From Azospirillum endophyticum (GTDB taxonomy: Bacteria > Pseudomonadota > Alphaproteobacteria > Azospirillales > Azospirillaceae): a stretch of 38,828 nucleotides of DNA. The stretch spans positions 1 through 38,828 of the forward strand of contig NZ_JAENHM010000012.1 of NCBI RefSeq assembly GCF_016595245.1. Reading direction: 5' to 3'. The notes beneath the pieces were generated by a model. The model searched no databases and had not been told where the DNA came from. It was given only the letters and a program-made list of their open reading frames with translations. Numbering within the stretch: position 1 is the first letter of the stretch; each line of letters starts with the position of its first letter. Shown here piece after piece: positions 14,977 through 23,895 of this stretch. Made by a program: the position numbers and the translations under genes.

Positions 14977-17502
14977 ATGCAGAACGCCAGTTTCGCCGGC
15001 CGATTCAAGGTGGGCACCCGCATCCAGGTGGGCTTCCTTCTGATCCTCGCCCTCCTCGTCCTGGTGGCCGCGCTGGGCGTTCGGTCGCTGTCGACGGTGG
15101 AGGGCGGCTTCACCCGCTACGCGTCGACCTCCGACAACTCGCTCCGGGTGTCCGACATCGACAGCTCGGTCGCCGATATGCGACGCAACGTGGTCAACTA
15201 CTCCTTCTCCGGCAACAACGCGCTGATCGCGCCGGTCCAGGCGCAGCAGAAGAAGCTCGCCGAGTTGCTGCGCATCGCCCGCGACAGCGCGCAGGATCCC
15301 GGACGCCGCGCGCTCATCGAGCGCATGGTCCAGCAGTTCGACAGCTACAGCGCCAACTTCGGCCAGCTGGTCAAGCTGCGCGAACAGCGCGACCGGCTGG
15401 TGTCGGAGGAGCTGATGCCGATGGGTCAGAAGGCGCGCGAGGGGCTGAGCCAGGTCGTCACCACCGGCATAGCCGCCGGCGACTTCGAGCCCGCCGCCTA
15501 CGCCGGCCAGGCGCAGGAATCGCTGATCCTCGCCCGCCTCAGCGCCCAGCGCTTCCTGACGGACCCGTCGGCGAAGGCGGCGGACGAGGTGCGCAGCCGG
15601 ATGGAGGGCTTCATCAAGGCGGCCACCGCGCTGACCGCCCGAATTGCTGACCCGCAGCAGAAGCGCGCAGCCGAGGAGGCGGCACAGACCGGCGGCCGGT
15701 ATCTCGACGCCTTCGCCCGCGTCGTCACCGCCGTGAACGATGCCCAGGCGCTGGCCTTCAACACCATGACCCAGGAGGCGGAGGAGTTCGCCGCCCTGGT
15801 GGACAAGGTCATCCTCGCGCAGACCGACGCCCGCAAGGCGATGCTGACCATTGCGCAGGACGATATGGAGAACACCAGCACGCTGATGATCGGCATGGCG
15901 GTGGGCGCCTTCGTGCTCGGCATCGTCGTCGCCCTGCTCACCGCGCGTTCCATCGTCCGCCCGGTGGTCCGGATGACCGGCACGATGACGGAGCTGGCCG
16001 CCGGCAACCTCGCCGTCGACGTTCCGGCGCTGGAGAACCGCGACGAGATCGGCAGCATGGCCAAGGCGGTGCTGGTGTTCAAGGAGAACGCCGTCGAGAA
16101 GAGGCGGATGGACGAGGCCGAGCGCGAGCGGCTGGAGGCCGAGCGCCGCGCCGCCGAGGCCCAGCGCGTCCGCGAGCAGGCCATCGGCGAGGAGATCGCC
16201 GGCCTGATCGACGCCGTGTCGAAGGGCGACCTCGACCGCCGCATCGATCTGGCCGGCAAGGACGGCTTCTACAAGACCATGTCGGAGGGCATCAACCGCC
16301 TGACCGACACGGTGGAGGCGGTCATCGCCGACCTGGGCGAGGTGCTGAGCGCGCTGGCCCAGGGCGACCTGAACCGCCGCGTCACCCGCGACTACCAGGG
16401 CGCCTTCGAGCAGGTGAAGACCGACGTCAACGCCACCTCCGCCAAGCTGGCCGAGATCGTCGGCCAGATCACCCAGGCGGCGGAGACCATCGCCGCCGCC
16501 GCCGCCGAGGTGTCGCTCGGCTCCTCCGACCTCGCCGACCGCACCGAGCAGCAGGCCTCCTCGCTGGAGGAGACCGCGGCCAGCATGGAGGAGCTCGGAG
16601 CGACCGTGCGCTCCAACGCCGAGAACGCCCAGCGCGCCAACGTGATGGCGGCCCAGGCCCGCGGCTCCGCCGAATCGGGCGGCGGCGTCGCCGGTTCCGC
16701 CATCGAGGCGATGCGCCGGATCGAGCAGTCCAGCCGCAAGATCACCGACATCATCGGCGTCATCGACGAGATCGCCTTCCAGACCAACCTGCTGGCGCTG
16801 AACGCGGCGGTGGAGGCGGCGCGGGCCGGCGACGCCGGCCGCGGCTTCGCCGTGGTGGCGCAGGAGGTGCGGCAGCTCGCCCAGCGCTCCGCCCAGGCGT
16901 CGAAGGAGATCAAGGGCCTGATCCTGGACAGCGACGCCCAGGTCAAGGACGGCGTCGATCTGGTCAGCAAGGCCGGCCAGGCCCTGGAGGGCATCGTGTC
17001 CGGCGTGCAGCAGGTGGCCACCCTGATCGCCGAGATGGCCTCGGCCTCGGCCGAGCAGGCGACGGCGTTGGACGAGATCAACTCCACCGTCGCCAACATG
17101 GACGAGATGACCCAGAAGAACGCCGCCCTGGTGGAGGAGACCACCGCCGCCGCCCAGGCGATGAGCGGGCAGGCCGGCGACCTGAAGTCGCTGGTCGGCT
17201 TCTTCAAGTTCGAACAGGCGGCCGGCTTCGGTGCCGCTGGCTTCGGCTATGCCGCAGCTCCGCGCGCGATGGCGGTCAACGCAGCCCCGGCGGTCGCCAC
17301 CACCCGCCGTGCCCCGGCCCCCACCCGGGCCACCGCCGCCAAGCCCGCGGCGAAGCCGGCCGCCCGCGGCAACGGCACGGCCCATGCCGTGACGGCGGCC
17401 AAGCCGGCCGGCCGCACCGACTCCCCCCCGCGCGGCACCGCCGCCGCGGTTCCGGTCCTCAAGCACAGCGTCAACGACGACGACGACTGGAAGGAGTTCT
17501 GA
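14977..17502 (+). CDS. Methyl-accepting chemotaxis protein
   Basis: An 841-aa inner-membrane chemoreceptor. TM1 is about 17-36, a helical periplasmic sensor 37-300, and TM2 about 302-325. HAMP and HAMP-like linkers follow (about 320-490), then the methyl-accepting signalling domain (about 498-750). The conserved hairpin tip is EIAFQTNLLALNAAVEAARAG from about 597. After residue 755 comes a flexible Ala/Pro/Lys-rich linker of about 75 residues, ending in DDDWKEF, a C-terminal xWxxF pentapeptide of the kind that tethers CheR/CheB. The ATG at 14977 has AAGG upstream and puts MQNASFAGRFKVGTR before TM1; the reading from 14860 adds a polar leader. No che genes are in the window. The ligand is unknown. 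Confidence 0.93.
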   Translation: MQNASFAGRFKVGTRIQVGFLLILALLVLVAALGVRSLSTVEGGFTRYASTSDNSLRVSDIDSSVADMRRNVVNYSFSGNNALIAPVQAQQKKLAELLRIARDSAQDPGRRALIERMVQQFDSYSANFGQLVKLREQRDRLVSEELMPMGQKAREGLSQVVTTGIAAGDFEPAAYAGQAQESLILARLSAQRFLTDPSAKAADEVRSRMEGFIKAATALTARIADPQQKRAAEEAAQTGGRYLDAFARVVTAVNDAQALAFNTMTQEAEEFAALVDKVILAQTDARKAMLTIAQDDMENTSTLMIGMAVGAFVLGIVVALLTARSIVRPVVRMTGTMTELAAGNLAVDVPALENRDEIGSMAKAVLVFKENAVEKRRMDEAERERLEAERRAAEAQRVREQAIGEEIAGLIDAVSKGDLDRRIDLAGKDGFYKTMSEGINRLTDTVEAVIADLGEVLSALAQGDLNRRVTRDYQGAFEQVKTDVNATSAKLAEIVGQITQAAETIAAAAAEVSLGSSDLADRTEQQASSLEETAASMEELGATVRSNAENAQRANVMAAQARGSAESGGGVAGSAIEAMRRIEQSSRKITDIIGVIDEIAFQTNLLALNAAVEAARAGDAGRGFAVVAQEVRQLAQRSAQASKEIKGLILDSDAQVKDGVDLVSKAGQALEGIVSGVQQVATLIAEMASASAEQATALDEINSTVANMDEMTQKNAALVEETTAAAQAMSGQAGDLKSLVGFFKFEQAAGFGAAGFGYAAAPRAMAVNAAPAVATTRRAPAPTRATAAKPAAKPAARGNGTAHAVTAAKPAGRTDSPPRGTAAAVPVLKHSVNDDDDWKEF

Positions 17503-17543
17503 GCTGACGGCGAGGGTCTCCGCCGAACCGGTGTCAAAGAAAA

Positions 17544-17575
17544 GGGCGCCCCGCCGATGGCCGGGCGCCCTTTTT
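17544..17575. terminator. Bidirectional rho-independent terminator
   Basis: GGGCGCCC at 17544-17551 pairs with 17563-17570, followed by TTTTT on the plus strand; on the minus strand the stem is followed by TTTTCTTTG. It serves both the chemoreceptor gene and the convergent dehydrogenase gene. Confidence 0.88.
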
Positions 17576-17598
17576 CCTGTCAGCAACCTGCCGGCCGG

Positions 17599-18378
17599 TT
17601 ACTGCATGAACCAGCCGTGGCTGACGACCAGCGACTGGCCGGTCAGCGCGTTGGAGCCGAAGGACGCGAAGAACAGGGCGGCCTCGGCGACGTCCTCGAC
17701 CGTGGTGAACTCACCGTCGACCGTCTCTTTCAACATCACCTTCTTCACCACGTCCTCTTCCGAAATGCCAAGCTCCTTGGCCTGCTCCGGGATCTGCTTT
17801 TCGACCAGGGGAGTGCGGACGAAGCCGGGACAGATCACGTTGGCCCGCACGCCATGCGCCGCCCCTTCCTTGGCGACCACCTTGGCGAGACCGATCAGCC
17901 CGTGCTTGGCGGTGACGTAGGGCGCCTTCAGCGCCGACGCCTCCTTGGAATGGACCGATCCCATATAGATGATGCTGCCGCTTCCCTGCTGGTACATCGT
18001 CCGCAGGGCGGCGCGCGTCGTCAGGAAGGCGCCGTCCAGATGGATGGCGAGAAGCTGCTTCCACTTGGCGAACTCGAACTGCTCGACCGGCGCGACGGTC
18101 TGGATGCCGGCGTTGCTGACCAGGATGTCGATGCGGCCGAAGGCGGCGACGGCGCGGGCCATGCCGGCATCGACCTGGGCTTCGTCGGTGACGTCCATGG
18201 CGACGCCCAGCGCCCGCTTGCCGGTGGGATCGAGGCTGGCCGCCGCCGCATCGGCACCGGTCTGGTTGAGGTCGGCGATGACGACCAGCGCGCCCTCGCG
18301 GGCGAAGGTCCGGGCGATCTCCAGCCCGATTCCGCTCGCCGCCCCGGTGACGACGGCGACTTTATCCTGCAAACGCAT
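17599..18378 (-). CDS. 3-hydroxybutyrate dehydrogenase
   Basis: A 259-aa short-chain dehydrogenase of the BdhA/HbdH type, interconverting 3-hydroxybutyrate and acetoacetate with NAD. The cofactor motif TGAASGIG is at 11-18. NAG at 89-91 and the catalytic S141, Y154 and K158 are in place, with HSKEAS after the serine as in this subfamily. The ATG at 18378 has a strong Shine-Dalgarno (AAGGAGCGGACC). It lies downstream of a patatin-like gene on the same strand with 71 bp between, so a PHB or lipid mobilisation role is likely. Confidence 0.92.
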   Translation of the reverse strand: MRLQDKVAVVTGAASGIGLEIARTFAREGALVVIADLNQTGADAAAASLDPTGKRALGVAMDVTDEAQVDAGMARAVAAFGRIDILVSNAGIQTVAPVEQFEFAKWKQLLAIHLDGAFLTTRAALRTMYQQGSGSIIYMGSVHSKEASALKAPYVTAKHGLIGLAKVVAKEGAAHGVRANVICPGFVRTPLVEKQIPEQAKELGISEEDVVKKVMLKETVDGEFTTVEDVAEAALFFASFGSNALTGQSLVVSHGWFMQ

Positions 18379-18396
18379 GGGTCCGCTCCTTGTCAG

Positions 18397-18428
18397 TCGA
18401 TGATGGATTCGGTCAATGATGGATTCGG
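18397..18428. repeat. Two-copy 16-bp tandem repeat
   Basis: TCRATGATGGATTCGG occurs twice head-to-tail (18397-18412 and 18413-18428, one difference), in the gap between the patatin-like gene and the dehydrogenase gene. No function is evident. Confidence 0.6.
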
Positions 18429-18449
18429 GTGCTTGGGGATGATCGGCCG

Positions 18450-19613
18450 TCAGGACGGCCGCAGGTCGTCGCGCAGCACGTCGTGCGTGACGGGGCCGCC
18501 CAGCCGCGACGGCATCGCCAGCCATTCCGGGTGATCGAGCGTGGCGAGCGTGTCGGCGAGGCCGCTCTCCCAATGCCCGCGCATGCCGGCGTTGGAGAAC
18601 TCGTAGTCCTTGCTGTCGCGCTCGTAGCTCTTGCGGCGGTAGATCAGGTGGATGATGTTGACCGCCGCCCCGCAGGAGGCGCTGCGCAGCGCCTTGGCCT
18701 CCGGCGTGTCCTTGAGATGGTCGGGCAACCGGTCGAGCAGCGAGACCAGCTGGTTGCGCAGGGTCTGCTCGTAGGTGACCTTGTCGGTGTTGAAGCGCGT
18801 GCGGCTGGAATAGGTGATGTCCTTCTGCCGCTCCAGCACCTCCGACATGCCGCGCGGCACCTGACCGCCGGCGCTCCACAGATCGACCTGGAAAACCAGC
18901 GTGTCGCGGCGTGGCTGGTCCTCCAGCACATGGTCGAGCGGCGTGTTGGAGACGAGCCCGCCATCCCAATAGAACTCGCCGTCGATCTCGATGGGGGCGA
19001 AGCCGGGCGGCAGGGCGCCGCTGGCCATCACATGCTCCGGGCCGATCCGGTGGGTCTCGGTGTCGAAATAGATGGAATTGCCGGTCCGGACATTGACGGC
19101 GCCGAGAGACAGCCGCATGCCGCCCTCGTTGATGCGGTCGAAGTCGATCAGGTCTTCCAGCGTCTTCTTCAGCGGCGCGGTGTCGTAGACGCTGGTCGGT
19201 CCGGCGAAGGGACCGGCCGCCGCCCATTCCACCACCGGCCGCGGACGGAAGAAGCCGGGTTGCCCGGACAGCGCCGTCCGCCAGGCGCTCCATTGGTTGA
19301 GAAGGGAAATCGACGGGCCGTCGGGATCGAGCCGCCGCCACAGCGCCTCCGCATGCTCCCAGGGCGAGGGCGGGGCGACGCGGGTCCAGAACTCCGACAG
19401 CGCGGCGCAGCGCAGTTCCGGCGGATTGCCGGCGATCAGCGCCGCGTTGACCGCGCCGATCGACACCCCGGCCACCCAGGTCGGATGGATATCGTGCTTG
19501 AACAGCCCCTCCAGCACCCCCGCCTGATAGGCGCCGAGCGCTCCGCCGCCTTGCAGCACGAGAGCGACCCGCTCATAAGGGGTGATGAGATCAGCGAAGG
19601 ATCCGTTGCTCAT
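18450..19613 (-). CDS. Patatin-like phospholipase
   Basis: A 387-aa lipid acyl hydrolase with a patatin domain in the N-terminal half. The oxyanion loop QGGGALG is at 21-27, the nucleophile S51 lies in GVSIG, and the catalytic Asp D217 lies in DGG. The C-terminal 150 residues resemble the domain of unknown function (DUF3734-like) often fused to bacterial patatins. The ATG at 19613 has GGAAAGG upstream; a TTG at 19628 is less likely. It precedes the 3-hydroxybutyrate dehydrogenase gene, a pairing I believe is common in related genomes. The substrate, membrane lipid or PHB granule, is not determined. Confidence 0.87.
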   Translation of the reverse strand: MSNGSFADLITPYERVALVLQGGGALGAYQAGVLEGLFKHDIHPTWVAGVSIGAVNAALIAGNPPELRCAALSEFWTRVAPPSPWEHAEALWRRLDPDGPSISLLNQWSAWRTALSGQPGFFRPRPVVEWAAAGPFAGPTSVYDTAPLKKTLEDLIDFDRINEGGMRLSLGAVNVRTGNSIYFDTETHRIGPEHVMASGALPPGFAPIEIDGEFYWDGGLVSNTPLDHVLEDQPRRDTLVFQVDLWSAGGQVPRGMSEVLERQKDITYSSRTRFNTDKVTYEQTLRNQLVSLLDRLPDHLKDTPEAKALRSASCGAAVNIIHLIYRRKSYERDSKDYEFSNAGMRGHWESGLADTLATLDHPEWLAMPSRLGGPVTHDVLRDDLRPS

Positions 19614-19945
19614 CAGTGCCTTTCCCAACCAGTCAATCGCTTCGGAGGCGTCGCGCCTCGGGGATCAGAGCAGATATGGGACTGGAATTGAATGCGGCCA
19701 TGCGGAAACAACCCTGTGAAACAGGAGAGTGCTTCATGGCAGCCATGCCTGTCGCAGGTTACATGCTCTGACCCTCATGGGAACTACATCTAAGGATTAC
19801 ACGACCATTAATTGTCCGTAACCTTCGGCGTTCCTGCAGGATTTTGGGCGGCAGTTGCGCCAAATGCCCGCATTAACGAATCGGTTGGAAATGCGTGCTG
19901 CAATCCCCACCGGCTTCGTTTCAGCATTCGCTTTTGGAGGACGCC
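19614..19945. other. 332-bp intergenic region between the patatin and lipoprotein genes
   Basis: Divergent promoter region of lower GC; no gene is seen. It contains a perfect 6+3+6 palindrome GAGGCG-TCG-CGCCTC at 19645-19659, about 30 bp before the patatin start. No convincing sigma-70 pair was identified. Confidence 0.45.
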
Positions 19946-20137
19946 ATGTCCCGCTGCCCTGCCCCGCGCCGCCTTCTTCCGCTCGCCGCCCTGTTGCTGC
20001 TGGGCGGATCGCTGGCCGGCTGCGGCGCCGTCACCGGCGTGGCGAGCGGTGCCGCCAGCCTCGCCGGCACCGCCGTGGACGTCGTCGGCACCGTGGCGGA
20101 AACCTCTGTCGACGTGGTGACCGCCCCGCTGCGGTAA
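19946..20137 (+). CDS. Small lipoprotein
   Basis: A 63-aa protein. A basic start and hydrophobic stretch (LLPLAALLLLGGSL) lead to the lipobox LAGC, so cleavage before the cysteine near residue 26 and lipid attachment are expected. The mature part is only about 38 residues of Ala/Val/Gly/Thr-rich sequence with repeated VV-T/D-V motifs. It resembles short entericidin-like or hypothetical lipoproteins in style, but no family is certain. The ATG at 19946 has GGAGG upstream. It is convergent with the DNA ligase gene, 10 bp apart. Confidence 0.75.
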   Translation: MSRCPAPRRLLPLAALLLLGGSLAGCGAVTGVASGAASLAGTAVDVVGTVAETSVDVVTAPLR

Positions 20138-20147
20138 GGCGTCCGTC

Positions 20148-21737
20148 CTACCCCACCACCATCGCCGCCAGCGTCTCCAGCCGGTCGGACTCGTGCGCCG
20201 GCTTGTCCCAGCGGATGCGGTGGATCCGGGGGAAGCGCATCGCCAGCCCGCTCTTGTGCCGGGTGGAGGGGTGCACGCTGTCGAAGGCGACCTCCAGCAC
20301 CAGCCCGGCCTCGACCTCGCGCACCGGACCGTAGCGGCGGGTGGTGTGGTTGCGCACCCAGCGGTCCAGCTCGACCAGCTCGGCGTCGGTGAAGCCGGAA
20401 TAGGCCTTGCCGACCGGCACCAGCTCCTCGCCGCGCCAGACGCCGAAGGTGTAGTCGGAATAATAGCTCGACCGCTTCCCGTGGCCGCGCTGGGCGTACA
20501 TCATCACGGTGTCGAGCGTCAGCGCCCCGCGCTTCCACTTGAACCACGGCCCCTTCGGCCGCCCGGCCAGATAGGCGCTGTCGCGCCGCTTCAGCATCAG
20601 CCCCTCGATGCCGTTCTCCCGCGCGCCCTCGCGCATGGCGACCAGTTCGTCCCAGCCGGCGAAGGGCACCATCGGCGACAGATCCATCCGGCGCGGCTGC
20701 ACCGCCTCGTACCAGCGCTCCAGCCGCGCCCGCCGCTCGACGAAGGACAGGCCGCGCAGATCCTCGTCGCCGTCGAACAGGATGTCGTAGAGCCGCACCC
20801 AGGCCGGCCCGTCGCGCAGCATCTGCGCCGTCACCGTCTTGCGGTTCAGCCGCTGCTGCAGGTCGTTGAAGGGCGCCACCACCCCGTCGCGCGCCACCAG
20901 CAGCTCGCCGTCCAGAACCGCATCGAAGCTCATATGGTCGACGATGTCGGGAAAGGCGCCGGAGACGTCGTCGCCGGTGCGGCTGTAGAGCCGCCGCTCG
21001 CCGCCGCGCGCCACCATCTGCACGCGGATGCCGTCCCATTTCCATTCCGCGGCATAGGCGGCGGGGTCGAGCGCGGCGCGGTCCTCCTCCTCCAGCGGAT
21101 GGGACAGCATCATCGGGCGGAAACCGGCGCCGGACCCGCTGGCCGGCCGCTCGGCCCGCCCCTCCAGCCAGGCGAACAGCTCGGCATAGGGGGCGGTCAG
21201 CCCATGCCAGACCTCCTCCACGTCGTCGACGCTGATCTCCGGCCGCGCCGCCTTGCCCCAGTCCGCCAGCGCCGTCTTGGCGAGCCGGGCCGACACGCCG
21301 ATGCGCAGCGACCCGGTGATCAGCTTCAGCAGGGCGAAGCGCCCCGACGAGTCGAGCGTGTCGAGCCAGCCCTCCACCAGCCCCATCACCTGCCCGCGCT
21401 TGGCGCTCCGCAAGCCCTCGACCACCTCGTCCAGGCTGGGCGGCAGGCTGTTGGCGCGTTCGGGCCGCTCCGGCCAGATCAGCGCCACCGTTTCCGCCAG
21501 GTCGCCGACATAGTCGTAGGACAGCGCCAGCAGGTCCGGATCGACCCGCGTGGCAGCCAGTTCGCGGATCGCCGCCGGCTTGGCCTCGCGGAAGCTGAGC
21601 GCCCCGGTCAGCGCGGCCAGCGCCCAGCCGCGCTCGGGATCCGGCGCGGTGGCGAAATGCTCGGCCAGCAGGCGGATCTTGCCGTTGCGCGACGGCATGA
21701 AGACCAGCGCGTCGATCAGCGCGGCGAAGCGGTTCAC
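20148..21737 (-). CDS. ATP-dependent DNA ligase (ligase-associated repair module type)
   Basis: A 529-aa ATP-dependent ligase with an N-terminal DNA-binding domain (about 1-200), an adenylation domain, and an OB domain. The nucleotidyl lysine is K233 in EWKWDGIR. FDAVLDGELL, GIEGLMLKRRDS and WFKWKRG correspond to the later ligase motifs. It is the type found in the bacterial ligase-exonuclease-helicase-phosphoesterase cluster (PP_1105-like). GTG at 21737 is the start: it overlaps the exonuclease stop by 4 bp (GTGA), and MNRFAALIDAL reads like the family start. The open frame continues to 23483 through the next gene, which gives a false fusion. It probably seals repair intermediates. Confidence 0.92.
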   Translation of the reverse strand: MNRFAALIDALVFMPSRNGKIRLLAEHFATAPDPERGWALAALTGALSFREAKPAAIRELAATRVDPDLLALSYDYVGDLAETVALIWPERPERANSLPPSLDEVVEGLRSAKRGQVMGLVEGWLDTLDSSGRFALLKLITGSLRIGVSARLAKTALADWGKAARPEISVDDVEEVWHGLTAPYAELFAWLEGRAERPASGSGAGFRPMMLSHPLEEEDRAALDPAAYAAEWKWDGIRVQMVARGGERRLYSRTGDDVSGAFPDIVDHMSFDAVLDGELLVARDGVVAPFNDLQQRLNRKTVTAQMLRDGPAWVRLYDILFDGDEDLRGLSFVERRARLERWYEAVQPRRMDLSPMVPFAGWDELVAMREGARENGIEGLMLKRRDSAYLAGRPKGPWFKWKRGALTLDTVMMYAQRGHGKRSSYYSDYTFGVWRGEELVPVGKAYSGFTDAELVELDRWVRNHTTRRYGPVREVEAGLVLEVAFDSVHPSTRHKSGLAMRFPRIHRIRWDKPAHESDRLETLAAMVVG

Positions 21738-22825
21738 GACGCGTCTCCCCCCAAAGCCCCACCCGAAATCCCTTCCGAATCCTCGTCCTCGAAGCCGATC
21801 AGCGCCAGGGCGCGGGCGCGGATGCCGCGGCTGGTGGCGTAATGGACCAGCGCCTCCTCCCGGCCATGCGTCACCCAGACCTCCGGCGCGCCGACATCCT
21901 CCAGCGTTTGGCACAGCTCGTCCCAATCGGCATGGTCGGAGATGACCAAGGGCAGTTCCACCCCGCGCTGGCGGGCGCGCTGGCGCACCCGCATCCAGCC
22001 CGACGCCATCGCCACCACCGGATCGGCCAGCCGCCGCGCCCAGCGGTCGGCCACCGCCGCCGGCGGGCCCAGCACCAGCGCGCCCTTCAGATCCTCCTTG
22101 GCCGCCACCGTCGCCGGCCGCAGTTCCCCCAGTTCCACCCCCAACTCCTGATAGAGCCGGCACAGGGGCTCCAGCGCGCCATGCAGCCAGATCGGCCGGT
22201 CGTATCCCGCCGCCCGCAGCAGCGTGATCAGCCGCTGGCATTTGCCCAGCGCATAGACGCCGACGACATGGCTGCGCTCCGGGAACAGCGCCATCGAATG
22301 CAGCAGCTTCTGCACCTCCCCCAGGTCGGGGGGATGGCGGAAGACCGGCAGGCCGAAGGTCGCCTCGGTCACGAAGACGTCGCAGGGCACCGGCTCGAAG
22401 GCGGCGCAGGTGCGGTCGTGGCGGCGCTTGTAGTCGCCCGACACCACCACGCGCGACCCGGCATGCTCCAGAACCACCTGGGCGCTGCCCAGCACATGGC
22501 CGGCCGGCACCAGCCGCACGCCGACGTCGCCGATCCGGAGTCCCTCGCCATACTCCAGCGGCTGCAGGCTTCCCCCCACCCCAGCGCCCATCCGCTGCCG
22601 CATGATGGCGAGCGTGCCGGGGGTCGCCAGCACATGGCGGTTGCCGGGCCGGGCATGGTCGGAATGGCCGTGGGTGACGACGGCGCGCTCGACCGGGCGC
22701 ACCGGGTCGATGTAGAAGCCCCCCGGCTCGACATAGAGGCCCTCGGGCAGGACCTTGATCCATCTGTCGGGATGGGGTCGATCGGAATGGCGACGAGGGG
22801 GATTGGATTGGTGTGGAGCGGACAT
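21734..22825 (-). CDS. Ligase-associated DNA exonuclease, metallo-beta-lactamase fold
   Basis: A 363-aa MBL-fold nuclease of the beta-CASP/SNM1-like group found next to ATP-dependent ligases. Metal motif THGHSDHARPG gives H52, H54, D56 and H57. PAGHVLGSAQV, SGDYKRRHD and VTEATFG supply the further ligand and beta-CASP signatures, and SDHADWDEL the C-terminal histidine motif. It is coupled to the ligase by a GTGA overlap. The DEXH helicase and metallophosphoesterase that complete this module in many genomes are not in the window. The ATG at 22825 is used. Confidence 0.9.
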   Translation of the reverse strand: MSAPHQSNPPRRHSDRPHPDRWIKVLPEGLYVEPGGFYIDPVRPVERAVVTHGHSDHARPGNRHVLATPGTLAIMRQRMGAGVGGSLQPLEYGEGLRIGDVGVRLVPAGHVLGSAQVVLEHAGSRVVVSGDYKRRHDRTCAAFEPVPCDVFVTEATFGLPVFRHPPDLGEVQKLLHSMALFPERSHVVGVYALGKCQRLITLLRAAGYDRPIWLHGALEPLCRLYQELGVELGELRPATVAAKEDLKGALVLGPPAAVADRWARRLADPVVAMASGWMRVRQRARQRGVELPLVISDHADWDELCQTLEDVGAPEVWVTHGREEALVHYATSRGIRARALALIGFEDEDSEGISGGALGGDAS

Positions 22826-22837
22826 ACGTCCTAATAT
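22808..22837 (+). promoter_or_regulatory. Candidate sigma-70 promoter for psuG
   Basis: TTGGTG at 22808-22813, an 18-bp spacer and TAATAT at 22832-22837, about 27 bp before the psuG ATG. It overlaps the start of the divergent exonuclease gene. Confidence 0.4.
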
Positions 22838-22864
22838 AGGGCGCCCCAACGGAAGAGACAGCGC

Positions 22865-23779
22865 ATGCCCCCGATCCTGCTGCCGACACCCGAGATCGCC
22901 GACGCGCTTGCCGCAAAGCGGCCGGTGGTGGCGCTGGAATCCACCGTGATCTCGCACGGCATGCCCTATCCGCAAAATCTGGAAACCGCCCGCGCGCTGG
23001 AGGCGGAGGTGCGGGCCGCCGGCGCGGTTCCCGCCACCATCGCGGTGATGGATGGGCGCATCCGCGTCGGGCTGGACGATGGGGCGCTGGAACGGCTGGC
23101 GACCGCCGGCCCCACCGCGCGCAAGCTGAGCCGACGCGACCTGCCCATCGCCGTCGCCACCGGCGCCATCGGTGCCACCACGGTGGCGGCGACGATGATC
23201 GGGGCGCGGCTGGCCGGCATCTCCGTCTTCGCCACCGGCGGCATCGGCGGCGTCCATCGCGGGGCGGAGACCAGCTTCGACATCTCCGCCGACCTGGACG
23301 AGCTGGCGCGCACGTCCGTTTGCGTGGTCTGCGCCGGCGCCAAGTCGATTCTCGACCTGCCCAAGACGCTGGAGGTGCTGGAAACCCGCGGAGTCCCGGT
23401 TCTGGGCTTCGGCACGGATGAATTTCCCGCCTTCTACAGCCGCCGCAGCGGACTTGCCGTCGACCATCGCTGTGACAACGCAACGCAGGTGGCGGACATT
23501 CTGCGCGCGAAATGGCAGCTTGGCCTGGACGGCGGCGTGCTTCTGGCGAACCCGATTCCCGTGCCCGACGAACTCGACGCCGACGCGATGGAAGCGGCGG
23601 TCGCCCAGTCCCTGGCCGACGCGGAGTCCAGGAAAATCAAGGGGAAGGACATCACCCCGCATCTGCTGGCGGCGCTGGAGCGCCTCACCGGCGGACGCAG
23701 CCTGACCGCCAACATCGCGCTGATCCGCAACAACGCGCGGGTCGCCGCCGGGGTCGCCGCCGCCCTCGCTGCCGGGTAA
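22865..23779 (+). CDS. psuG: Pseudouridine-5'-phosphate glycosidase
   Basis: Cleaves the C-C bond of pseudouridine 5'-phosphate to uracil and ribose 5-phosphate. 304 aa, normal length. N-terminal VALESTVISHGMPYPQN includes the catalytic-region glutamate E25. K160 in CAGAKSILD corresponds to the Schiff-base lysine (K166 in E. coli). GGIGGVHRGAE and the C-terminal ANIALIRNNARVAAGVA match the family. The ATG at 22865 has GGAAGAG upstream. It is divergent from the exonuclease gene. The kinase partner psuK is not adjacent. Uracil formed could be salvaged by upp, which is in the same window. Confidence 0.95.
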   Translation: MPPILLPTPEIADALAAKRPVVALESTVISHGMPYPQNLETARALEAEVRAAGAVPATIAVMDGRIRVGLDDGALERLATAGPTARKLSRRDLPIAVATGAIGATTVAATMIGARLAGISVFATGGIGGVHRGAETSFDISADLDELARTSVCVVCAGAKSILDLPKTLEVLETRGVPVLGFGTDEFPAFYSRRSGLAVDHRCDNATQVADILRAKWQLGLDGGVLLANPIPVPDELDADAMEAAVAQSLADAESRKIKGKDITPHLLAALERLTGGRSLTANIALIRNNARVAAGVAAALAAG

Positions 23780-23895
23780 AACCGATTGGATAGGCCATAC
23801 TTCATGGGAGGTAAGGCTTAAGCCTCGGTCCGGGCTTAAGACCCCGTTAACCGCCGAGGCGCAAACCTGTGCTCATCACACGAGCGGAGGCTTTG

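Noticed and set aside
14794..17586. A 930-aa minus-strand frame opposite the chemoreceptor
   Set aside because: Gly/His/Leu-rich shadow of the real coding strand, created by GC-rich third positions.
20148..23483. A single 1111-aa minus-strand reading frame apparently fusing DNA ligase to a long upstream Arg/Pro-rich region
   Set aside because: The upstream part overlaps the true exonuclease gene and psuG in other frames and has shadow-like composition. The ligase has its own GTG start coupled to the exonuclease stop.
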